Origin: Leptospirillum sp037442005
Lineage (GTDB): Bacteria > Nitrospirota > Leptospirillia > Leptospirillales > Leptospirillaceae
Length of the DNA stretch: 5,935 nucleotides
Assembly (NCBI GenBank): GCA_037442005.1
Contig: JBBIRA010000079.1
Span: 1-5,935 of the forward strand
Direction: 5' to 3'
The translations under genes and the position numbers were made by a program. Positions 1 through 5,935 of this stretch are shown in pieces; the first letter of the stretch is position 1; each line of letters opens with the position of its first letter. The notes under the pieces are model-generated. The model was not told the DNA's origin, searched no databases, and saw nothing but the letters and a program-made list of their open reading frames with translations.

Positions 1-323
1 TTTCCAAATCCGGTCAGATTGGTATCGATATAGGCGAACGGGTTTTCCAGGGCATACCGGACACCCACCTGGGCCGCGAGGTTGTAAACAATCTGGACGG
101 GATGGTCCAAAAAGAGCTTCAGGGTCGCCTCCCGGTCGCTGATATCCTGCCTCAGGAAGGTGAACTTCGGGTGGGCAAGCCTTTTCAGACGGGCCTGTTT
201 TAAAGACACGTCGTAATAATCGTTCAGGTTGTCGACGCCAAGAACGGTGTGTCCTTCGTTTAACAGCCGGAACGCAAGCGTTGACCCGATAAATCCGGCG
301 GCGCCGGTAATCAGAACATGCAT
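1..323 (-). CDS. NAD-dependent nucleotide-sugar epimerase, UDP-glucuronate 4-epimerase-like (N-terminal part)
   Basis: Only the first 107 codons are present; the rest runs off the low-coordinate edge. The translation opens MHVLITGAAGFIGSTLAFRL, a beta strand followed by the GxxGxxG dinucleotide-binding loop (G7, G10, G13) of extended short-chain dehydrogenases. The stretch GVDNLNDYYDVSLKQARL (residues 29-46) and NLAAQVGVRYALENP (81-95) closely match the UDP-glucuronate 4-epimerase branch, which interconverts UDP-glucuronate and UDP-galacturonate in the cytoplasm for capsule, LPS or exopolysaccharide synthesis. The catalytic YxxxK lies outside the window, so activity cannot be checked. The ATG at 323 is chosen because the Rossmann strand starts at once after it and a good Shine-Dalgarno lies 5 bases upstream. 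It follows the TPR gene on the same strand after 98 bases and may share its transcript. Another sugar epimerase or dehydratase of the same superfamily is the main alternative. Confidence 0.88.
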   Translation of the reverse strand, partial: MHVLITGAAGFIGSTLAFRLLNEGHTVLGVDNLNDYYDVSLKQARLKRLAHPKFTFLRQDISDREATLKLFLDHPVQIVYNLAAQVGVRYALENPFAYIDTNLTGFG

Positions 324-326
324 GCC

Positions 327-335
327 TTCTCCTCT
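327..335 (-). promoter_or_regulatory. Ribosome binding site of the epimerase gene
   Basis: On the minus strand the sequence reads AGAGGAGAA, with the GGAG core 5 bases before the ATG at 323. It supports this start over the next downstream possibilities. Confidence 0.7.
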
Positions 336-421
336 TGCTTCAGATTCTGTGAATGTCCCGTTGACCCCTGTGTGTTTTCATGCGCCGGTTTTTAAGTAAC
401 CATTCCTGTTTTTTTTGGGGG

Positions 422-3400
422 TCAGCCGGCCGTCATCTGATCCAGGGCCTTGTGCGCCGTTTCCTTTTCATCGGCGGAGAGGGATCCGGACACGAGTGCC
501 TCTTTTAAATCGTTGCCTGCCTTTTTCGTCTGGCCAAGTTTCCACTCGTTCAGTCCCAGATGATACTGAAATTCCGGGTTCTTGAAGCCGGCTTTTTTGG
601 CGGCTTCAAGATACTCCTGGGCCTTGTGGTACCGTCCGGAGAGATAGTAGAGGTATCCCAGCGTGTCTTCAATAAAGGGCTGCCGGGAGACGGCCAGTGC
701 CGATCTGGCGTAGGTGATGGCCTGTGGCAGCTCGTTTTTATTTGCGGAAAGAAGAAAGGCCAGATTATTGAGTGCAATAAGATTGTGTGGTTCGACATGA
801 AGCGCCTGTTTCAGATATCCGATGGCTTCATTCCTGTCTCCAAGTGAAATAGCCGCATCGCTCATCAGTAAATAGATGCCTAGAGGCTTTTTTTCAGTTT
901 TTGTCAACGGTGACAGAGTGTCGATGGCCCTTCTGTAATGGGAAAGTCCCATCTCATCCCTGGCCAGGTTGATTGTTGCCTGTGCGAGGTCCGGGTGCCT
1001 TGCGACAATAGGAGAGAGAATCGATCGGGCCTGACTGTATCGACCGAGAATGGTATCGACCCGTCCGAGCTCGACCGCCGGAGCCGTCCATTTCGGATAA
1101 TGCTGATAGACGATTTCCAGCCGGGAGGCTTCATCCTGGAACTGACTGTCCTTTGCATCCATTTCAGCCAGAAGCAGATTGCCCTGTATATTGTTGGGAT
1201 GATCGGTCAACAGCTGCCCGACAAGGGCTCTGGCGTCTTTCGTCTGTTTCCGGGAGAGAAGAAGCCCGGCTTTCCCGAGAATGGCATCGGTATTGGCCGG
1301 GTTTTTGGCCAGGATCCTGTCAAAGACTTTCAGGGCATCGTCTGATTTCCCTGTCATGAGATCTCCCCGGGCCTCGATCATGGCGGCGGTGGGGTTATCG
1401 GGATGATTCTTGCTGTATGCCGCGGCTTCGTCGATCACCTGCTGGATCCTGTTCTTGTCGGGTTTTCCCTGTCCGAGATTCAGGGCGATCCAGTCCCGCT
1501 TGATCTTGACGAGCGTGTCAGCAGTGTCGAGAGAATAGGCCTTTGAAAGTTCTGCATACGCTTTTTTCCAGTTCTGGAAAGCCGTCCACAGGTCTCCAAG
1601 GCTCTGATGGTATGTGGCATTGTCCGGGGCCAGTGTCACGGATTTTTCGAGCGCTGTTTGGGCCCGTGAATAATCTCCCTCCTGCATGGAGACAACTCCC
1701 CAGAGCCACTGGACCTCCGCGGCCTGTGGCGCGGGAAGGTTCATTTTGAGTAAAGGGGTCAGATGGACGACCGCTCTTGGTGTTTCCCCCGAGGTGACTT
1801 CGGAACGGGAAAGCTCAAGGAGCGCCAGTGGCTGGTTCGGGTTCAGGGAAAGCGCTTTCTGAAACGCCGTATTGGCCGCTTCTTTCTGCTGTTCTGCCGA
1901 AAGCGTCTCTCCGAGGCTGGTATAGAGACCCGCATTGTCGGGCGAAAGGGCGATCGCCTGCCGATAGAGGGATTCGGCTTCCGGGAAGTGTTTTTGTCCC
2001 AGGTCGATTGTGGCGAGTGTATTGAGGGCACCGAGGTTTTTGGGGTTGGCCGCAATGAGGGTCTTCAGTTCCCGTTTGGCATCGTCTGTTTGTCCTTTCT
2101 GAAGATGAAGGTCCGCGAGCAGCAGTGTCACCACGGGATCGGAAGGATTTTTTTCAAGGTAGCTTCGGGCCTCCCGGATCGCGCTGTCTGTTTCTTTGTT
2201 TCCCGACAGTGCCTGAAGATAGGAGACTTCCAGGTTCCGGTCTTTGGGGAACTGCGCGACTTTTCGCTTGAGAAACGCGATGGCGGAGGCGGGTCCCTGT
2301 GTCCGGGCAAGGATTCCGGCCTTCCGGACGAGTGCAGGAGTGTTGTCCGGATTCCTGGAAAGCAGGTCGTTCAGGATGGCCAGAGCCTTTTGGGGCTTTT
2401 TGGCGATGATATATCCGTCGGCCAGCGTGATCGGCAGAGGGGAAAAGGAGGGAAACTGTTGAGTGCCCTGTTCAAGATCACTCAGGGCTGTCCGTGTCTT
2501 TCCCAGAGAAAGTTCGGAGGCTCCTTTGACCAGCCAGTAATTGGGAATGTCGGCTCCCTGATTGCCCAGGGTGGAGAGGATCTTCATTGCCCCTTGCGGA
2601 TCCCCTTCAGTCAGACGGATTTTGGCGGCGGAAACGGCGATGGGAGGATTGTCAAACTTTAGTTCCATCAGTTTGTCGACATTGGCGGTCGCCTCTTCCT
2701 TGTTTCCCATCTGTTCATAGGCTTTGGCCATGACGAAGTAAAGCTCGATAATGGGGAGTTTCTGCTGGGCATAGGGTCTGAGAAGGTCAACCGCTTCAGT
2801 GTTTTTCCCGAGCAGGGTGTCGTATTCCGCGATCTTCAGGGGGATACGGAGATCGGTGTGTCCTTTCGAAAGGATCTCCAGCTGGGAAATCGCCTGTTTC
2901 AGATGCCCTTCCCGGGCCAGTTCATTGGCCAGCACAATGGAAGAGCGGATGTTTTTGGGGTCGACTGAAACGGCTTTTCGGAAATCGATCAACTCTTCAT
3001 TCTGATGGCCCCCGGCCGCGGCGACCTTCCCCAGACCGATCCACGCCCGGCTGTTGTTCTGGCTTAAATCCAGTGCTTTCTGGTATTGAGCTTTGGCCTG
3101 GTCTGGATGTTTTTCCAGAAGATCTAAGTCTCCCATCGCGACGATCGCCCGGACAAAATCGGGTTTTACGGAAAGCGCTTTTGTCAGCGCCTCGCGGGCT
3201 TTGTCGGGCTCACCCAGGGCAAGATCCCGTTGTCCTTTGAAGGCCCATCCGTGGGGGTCCTGCGGGGCAAGTTTCAGGATCGTATCGATCTCCGGCTTGA
3301 CGGAGGGCCACTGGGCACTGTTGATGCCGTACCGGGCCAGCTCGATGTGGGGAGGAAGGTAGGTCGGACTGAGCTGGACGGCATCCCGGAACTGGATGAG

Positions 3401-3688
3401 GGAGTCCGTGATCCATCCTTTTTTCTTGTAAGCCTCGCCGAGTTCATAGTGGCCTTCAACTGATCGGGGATTGATCTTCAGAAGATTCTGAAACTCAATG
3501 ACCGCCTCGCTGTATTTTCCTTCGGAAAGGTAATGGAGACCATTCGTCTGGTATTTTTTCTGGAGTTCGGCCGGGCTTTTGCTGCAACCGGCGACGGTTC
3601 CCAGGGCCAGTAGAAGTGACGCCACGGAGAAGATGACTGTGGTCTTTTTTCCGGTAAGGGGACAAACGCGGTGATGGGGAACGGTCAT
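422..3688 (-). CDS. prsT: PrsT-like PEP-CTERM/exosortase-system TPR-repeat lipoprotein
   Basis: This 1088-residue protein has a lipoprotein signal: a basic start (R7, K14, K15), a hydrophobic stretch at about 16-34 and the lipobox VAGC with Cys35 as the lipidated residue. Ser36-Lys37 follow, so no Asp at +2 marks inner-membrane retention by the E. coli rule. The rest is almost entirely tetratricopeptide repeats, from about residue 48 (GLHYLSEGKYSEAVIEFQNLLKINP at 50-74, typical TPR) to about 1070, roughly 25 to 30 units by eye. The tail has the DTLGYLYYLSGRYHKAQEYL pattern (1008-1027) common in exported TPR proteins. TPR arrays bind proteins; PrsT is the TPR lipoprotein found with exosortase loci and its exact job is unknown. 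It looks somewhat longer than the roughly 900 residues I associate with the family. The ATG at 3688 begins 2 bases after the regulator stop, with AAGGA 9 bases upstream. The PrsT name rests on context and architecture; a polysaccharide-export TPR protein is the alternative. Confidence 0.85.
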   Translation of the reverse strand: MTVPHHRVCPLTGKKTTVIFSVASLLLALGTVAGCSKSPAELQKKYQTNGLHYLSEGKYSEAVIEFQNLLKINPRSVEGHYELGEAYKKKGWITDSLIQFRDAVQLSPTYLPPHIELARYGINSAQWPSVKPEIDTILKLAPQDPHGWAFKGQRDLALGEPDKAREALTKALSVKPDFVRAIVAMGDLDLLEKHPDQAKAQYQKALDLSQNNSRAWIGLGKVAAAGGHQNEELIDFRKAVSVDPKNIRSSIVLANELAREGHLKQAISQLEILSKGHTDLRIPLKIAEYDTLLGKNTEAVDLLRPYAQQKLPIIELYFVMAKAYEQMGNKEEATANVDKLMELKFDNPPIAVSAAKIRLTEGDPQGAMKILSTLGNQGADIPNYWLVKGASELSLGKTRTALSDLEQGTQQFPSFSPLPITLADGYIIAKKPQKALAILNDLLSRNPDNTPALVRKAGILARTQGPASAIAFLKRKVAQFPKDRNLEVSYLQALSGNKETDSAIREARSYLEKNPSDPVVTLLLADLHLQKGQTDDAKRELKTLIAANPKNLGALNTLATIDLGQKHFPEAESLYRQAIALSPDNAGLYTSLGETLSAEQQKEAANTAFQKALSLNPNQPLALLELSRSEVTSGETPRAVVHLTPLLKMNLPAPQAAEVQWLWGVVSMQEGDYSRAQTALEKSVTLAPDNATYHQSLGDLWTAFQNWKKAYAELSKAYSLDTADTLVKIKRDWIALNLGQGKPDKNRIQQVIDEAAAYSKNHPDNPTAAMIEARGDLMTGKSDDALKVFDRILAKNPANTDAILGKAGLLLSRKQTKDARALVGQLLTDHPNNIQGNLLLAEMDAKDSQFQDEASRLEIVYQHYPKWTAPAVELGRVDTILGRYSQARSILSPIVARHPDLAQATINLARDEMGLSHYRRAIDTLSPLTKTEKKPLGIYLLMSDAAISLGDRNEAIGYLKQALHVEPHNLIALNNLAFLLSANKNELPQAITYARSALAVSRQPFIEDTLGYLYYLSGRYHKAQEYLEAAKKAGFKNPEFQYHLGLNEWKLGQTKKAGNDLKEALVSGSLSADEKETAHKALDQMTAG

Positions 3689-3690
3689 TG

Positions 3691-5103
3691 TCAGGAGTCC
3701 TTGAAGTTTCGGGGAGTGATCCCGTGTTTTTTCGCAAGGGCATGAACAGTCGGCCGGCTGGCGCCGATCATTCTGGCGGCTTCGCTGATATTGCCCTTTG
3801 TTTTTTCGAATGCTTCGATCAGCATCCGTTTTTCGGCCTCCTCCCTGGTTTTCTGGAGGTTCGTGCTGTTTTCGCAGGAGGGCTCGACAGCCCCTGTTTT
3901 GGAAGACGTGTCGTCAAGGTCCATGTCGCCGGGGGTGATCCAGAGGTCTCCGGAGAGAATGACCGCCCGCTGGATCCGGTTTTCAAGTTCCCGGATATTT
4001 CCGGGCCAATGATATCGCTTCAGAACGGATTCGCATTCCCGGGTGAATCCCTTGATGGCCGGTTTCTGGTATTTTTTCTGGAATATATCCAGAAAGTGCC
4101 TTGCCAGGGTCAGAATGTCTCCTTCCCGTTCCCGCAGGGGAGGGAGGTGAAATTTCATGACGGAGAGGCGATAGAAAAGATCCTCCCGGAATCTTCCTTC
4201 CGCCATCATGGTGTTGAGATCCTGATTGGTGGCGGCGATGATCCGGACGTCGAGTGGTTTGCCGGTTCTGGCGCCGACCCGCTCGACCACCTTGTCCTGC
4301 AGCACGCGCAAGAGCTTGACCTGAAGCTCAAGGGGCATTTCTCCCACTTCATCGAGAAAAAGGGTGCCGTGGTCAGCCGCTTCGAACTTCCCCGGCCGGG
4401 AATCGGTGGCTCCTGTGAACGCCCCTTTTTCATGGCCGAAGAGTTCGCTTTCCATCAGATTTTCGGGAATGGCTCCACAGTTGATCGCCACAAACGGGCC
4501 TTTTTGCCGGGGACTTTTTGCGTGACACGCCCGGGCAAAAAGCTCTTTTCCCGTTCCGCTTTCACCGGTGATGAGGACGGCGACATCGGTCGAGCTGATC
4601 TTGAGCAGAAGATGAAGCATTTCCTTCATCTTCGAACTGGTGGTGACGATGGTGGGAAATGCGGCCGCCGTGTCGTCATCGGAAACGGCCGCCGGTTCGA
4701 TCCGTGTCGCCTGGCGGAGCATGGCCCTGTTGACGGCCCGCCCCACAATGCGTTTTAACTCATCGGGCTCGATCGACTTGTCTAAAAGGTCATAGGCCCC
4801 GAGCCGGACCGCTTCGAGTGCCTTTGGTCGATCGATGGCTCCCGACAGGATAATTCCGTGAAAGTGGGGGTCGGATTCGGAAAAGATTCTCAAAAGGTCG
4901 ATCCCGTTTTGTCCTTCCACTTCTCCAAGAGACAGATCGAGGATGACAACCGCCGGCTTTTTCGCGAAATACAGATCCACCGCTTCTGAAAAGGTCGCGC
5001 AGGACAGCACCGGATAGTCGGATTTGAAAAGCCGGGCCAGCTGTCTGACGATTAAGGGATCATCGTCGACGATCAGGATCGTTGGCTTTTCTTCAGTGTC
5101 CAT
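3691..5103 (-). CDS. prsR: PrsR-like sigma-54-dependent response regulator of the PEP-CTERM system
   Basis: With the ATG at 5103 the protein has 470 residues and three domains. Residues 8-125 form a receiver with acidic pocket D13-D15, phospho-acceptor D56 (VVILDLSL), S87 and K109, all intact. Residues about 150-385 form a sigma-54-interacting AAA+ domain with Walker A GESGTGKE (180-187), GAFTGA (227-232) contacting sigma-54, Walker B GTLFLDE (246-252) and WPGNIREL (366-373). Residues about 438-464 are a Fis-type helix-turn-helix (NISEAARMIGASRPTVHALA). The long loop after D56 and the SRPT recognition helix fit PEP-CTERM response regulators (PrsR). It should act as a phosphorylated, ATP-driven activator of sigma-54 promoters in the cytoplasm. 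An upstream in-frame ATG at 5169 would add 22 residues before the receiver, has no Shine-Dalgarno and would overlap epsI by 77 bases, so it is disfavoured. No partner kinase is adjacent. A general NtrC-family regulator is the fallback call. Confidence 0.9.
   Translation of the reverse strand: MDTEEKPTILIVDDDPLIVRQLARLFKSDYPVLSCATFSEAVDLYFAKKPAVVILDLSLGEVEGQNGIDLLRIFSESDPHFHGIILSGAIDRPKALEAVRLGAYDLLDKSIEPDELKRIVGRAVNRAMLRQATRIEPAAVSDDDTAAAFPTIVTTSSKMKEMLHLLLKISSTDVAVLITGESGTGKELFARACHAKSPRQKGPFVAINCGAIPENLMESELFGHEKGAFTGATDSRPGKFEAADHGTLFLDEVGEMPLELQVKLLRVLQDKVVERVGARTGKPLDVRIIAATNQDLNTMMAEGRFREDLFYRLSVMKFHLPPLREREGDILTLARHFLDIFQKKYQKPAIKGFTRECESVLKRYHWPGNIRELENRIQRAVILSGDLWITPGDMDLDDTSSKTGAVEPSCENSTNLQKTREEAEKRMLIEAFEKTKGNISEAARMIGASRPTVHALAKKHGITPRNFKDS
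3698..3702 (-). promoter_or_regulatory. Ribosome binding site of prsT, inside the end of prsR
   Basis: Minus-strand AAGGA lies 9 bases before the ATG at 3688 and within the last codons of the regulator gene, so ribosomes ending prsR can restart on prsT. Confidence 0.5.
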
Positions 5104-5866
5104 CGGGCGTTGGATCTCCCTTCCGGTTCTGAAGGGCCACGATTCGATCCGAAGGGGCCTGGTCCTCATTCAAATGGTTTTTAGAGGTATGGAGGGAGCG
5201 GGAAAGTCCGTCGTGGCCCCGGCCGGGAATGTACCCGGAGAGAAGCGGGGTGAGGCTCCGGATAAACGAAAGCTCTTTTTGGACCGTCTGGTCAACCGAT
5301 CCTTCCATCGGCATCGAAACCCGGACAAGGGCGCCATCGGTACGGTGCAGAGTCAGGGCATCCTTGATCAGGTAAAACCGCCCCCAGTACTCGTTGGAGA
5401 AGATTCTTCCCCGTTCCTGATACCAGTACAGGACGACCTGTTTCGAGAGCCCTTTTTCGATCACAACCCGGTTGATCTGTTCGGGTGTCCCTCCGTCTTT
5501 TAGGGGAACAGAAATGACCGCGTTGTCTTCCATGAGCCAACCGGAACTGGGAAGACAGTTTTTGGGGGAATGGATGTTCTTTTCCGGTGTCTGGTGCTGG
5601 TAGTAGGCGCTGAAGAAAAAGATTCCCGAGTCCCCGGACTTTTTGGTGTAGAGAATGGAGGCCACGTCGTCGGCATTTAAAATGGACCGCTCTTTTTTAG
5701 ACATCGGCACGGGGGTTCCTGTCCAGCCGTCGACGTTGTCAGGAAAGGAGCGGAGGGAAAGGTGATCCGGAACCGGACCCTGATTCCGGTTGGCGGCGAG
5801 GAAGAGGAAGGATACGGTCATGATTGCGGAAGAAACCAGCATGTTGAAACGTCTAGACGGCTTCAT
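5093..5866 (-). CDS. epsI: EpsI-family exosortase-associated protein (DUF3485)
   Basis: The 257-residue product begins with a basic tip and one hydrophobic segment (about residues 9-25), an uncleaved anchor or signal peptide, placing the rest outside the inner membrane. The EpsI signature is clear: YYQHQTPEKNIHSPKNCLPSSGW (residues 88-110, in two parts AYYQHQ and HSPKNCLP, with H99, C104 and W110), then VLYWYQERGR (145-154), NEYW (158-161) and RTDGALVR (175-182). EpsI occurs beside or fused to exosortases in PEP-CTERM and exopolysaccharide loci; its biochemical role is not settled. The family normally ends soon after a YIP-like motif, here YIP at 212-214, but this protein continues for about 42 hydrophilic residues. 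The ATG at 5866 has a near-perfect Shine-Dalgarno. The gene overlaps the upstream exosortase-like frame by 14 bases and the regulator start by 11, so it sits in a tightly packed operon. Confidence 0.92.
   Translation of the reverse strand: MKPSRRFNMLVSSAIMTVSFLFLAANRNQGPVPDHLSLRSFPDNVDGWTGTPVPMSKKERSILNADDVASILYTKKSGDSGIFFFSAYYQHQTPEKNIHSPKNCLPSSGWLMEDNAVISVPLKDGGTPEQINRVVIEKGLSKQVVLYWYQERGRIFSNEYWGRFYLIKDALTLHRTDGALVRVSMPMEGSVDQTVQKELSFIRSLTPLLSGYIPGRGHDGLSRSLHTSKNHLNEDQAPSDRIVALQNRKGDPTPDGH
5116..5124 (-). promoter_or_regulatory. Probable ribosome binding site of prsR, inside epsI
   Basis: Minus-strand GGAAGGGAG ends 12 bases before the ATG at 5103. The spacing is longer than ideal, but no better site exists near either candidate start, and overlap with the epsI end suggests coupled translation. 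Confidence 0.4.
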
Positions 5867-5935
5867 GAAGCCTCCTCCTTACAAGACCGATCGCCTTGAT
5901 CTCTATGAACAGAACCAGAAAGGCGAACAGGAAGA
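5853..5935 (-). CDS. C-terminal end of a membrane protein, probably the exosortase
   Basis: The gene enters from the high-coordinate edge and only 26 codons plus a TAG stop (5855-5853) are visible. They read FLFAFLVLFIEIKAIGLV followed by RRRLHEAV: a hydrophobic segment ending in a basic cytoplasmic-type tail, as at the end of a polytopic inner-membrane protein. The other two frames stop or are hydrophilic. The stop lies inside epsI, giving a 14-base overlap in a different frame. Exosortases, multi-pass transpeptidase-like proteins with catalytic Cys, Arg and His, are commonly encoded just before epsI, so exosortase is the likely identity. This is inferred from position and hydrophobicity; no catalytic residue is in view, and another membrane protein of the locus is possible. 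Confidence 0.6.
   Translation of the reverse strand, partial: FLFAFLVLFIEIKAIGLVRRRLHEAV
5874..5880 (-). promoter_or_regulatory. Strong ribosome binding site of epsI
   Basis: Minus-strand AAGGAGG, complementary to the 16S anti-Shine-Dalgarno, lies 7 bases before the ATG at 5866. It fixes the epsI start and lies inside the coding end of the upstream gene. Confidence 0.75.

Noticed and set aside
387..401. A possible hairpin GGTT-N7-AACC after prsT.
   Set aside because: The four-base AT-containing stem is too weak for an intrinsic terminator and no T run follows on the minus strand.
1763..2662. A 299-codon open frame on the plus strand.
   Set aside because: It is opposite the TPR repeats of prsT; the translation is low in recognisable structure and rich in Gly, Arg and Phe, as expected of an antisense shadow.
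3547..4082. An exact 18-base direct repeat (TCTGGTATTTTTTCTGGA) at 3547-3564 and 4065-4082.
   Set aside because: Each copy lies in a different gene and encodes a QKKYQ peptide (prsT residues 43-47, prsR residues 342-346). With only two copies and no flanking similarity, chance and shared codon choice explain it.
3688..4758. A 356-codon open frame on the plus strand.
   Set aside because: It lies fully opposite prsR, whose domains and catalytic motifs are unmistakable. Its translation has no recognisable domain and is explained by codon bias of the real gene.
5861..5870. A perfect 10-base palindrome CTTCATGAAG around the epsI start codon.
   Set aside because: It is short, contains the ATG and its neighbouring codons, and occurs once, so there is no support for an operator.

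Overview
The window is a compact block of bacterial genes all read on the minus strand, so transcription runs from high to low coordinates. In reading order it holds the last 26 codons of a membrane protein (probably the exosortase), an EpsI-family protein, a sigma-54-type response regulator of the PEP-CTERM system (PrsR-like), a very large TPR-repeat lipoprotein (PrsT-like), and, after a 98-base gap, the first third of a nucleotide-sugar epimerase resembling UDP-glucuronate 4-epimerase. This is a known kind of system, exosortase/PEP-CTERM protein sorting coupled to exopolysaccharide production. I do not see a wholly new system here; the interest lies in its details.

Organism: a Gram-negative bacterium with an outer membrane is likely, because exosortase systems occur in such bacteria and the TPR protein has a lipobox signal peptide. 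Base composition looks moderately GC-rich. Exosortase loci with these partners are known in Proteobacteria (including former deltaproteobacteria) and Nitrospirota-like groups. The sequence alone does not let me choose among them.

Layout: the exosortase-like tail overlaps epsI by 14 bases, epsI overlaps the regulator gene by 11 bases, and the regulator stop lies 2 bases from the prsT start. These four genes are therefore almost certainly one translationally coupled operon. The prsT-epimerase gap contains a C5A8 run and a good ribosome binding site for the epimerase, but no convincing terminator or promoter.

Working together (family knowledge plus inference): the exosortase cleaves PEP-CTERM proteins at the inner membrane and EpsI is its usual partner. 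PrsR would activate sigma-54 promoters of PEP-CTERM or polysaccharide genes. PrsT is an exported scaffold of unknown exact role. The epimerase would supply UDP-galacturonate for an extracellular polysaccharide. The partner kinase PrsK is not next to prsR, and no PEP-CTERM substrate gene lies in the window. No RNA genes, mobile elements or CRISPR arrays were seen, and no gene-free stretch exceeds 100 bases.
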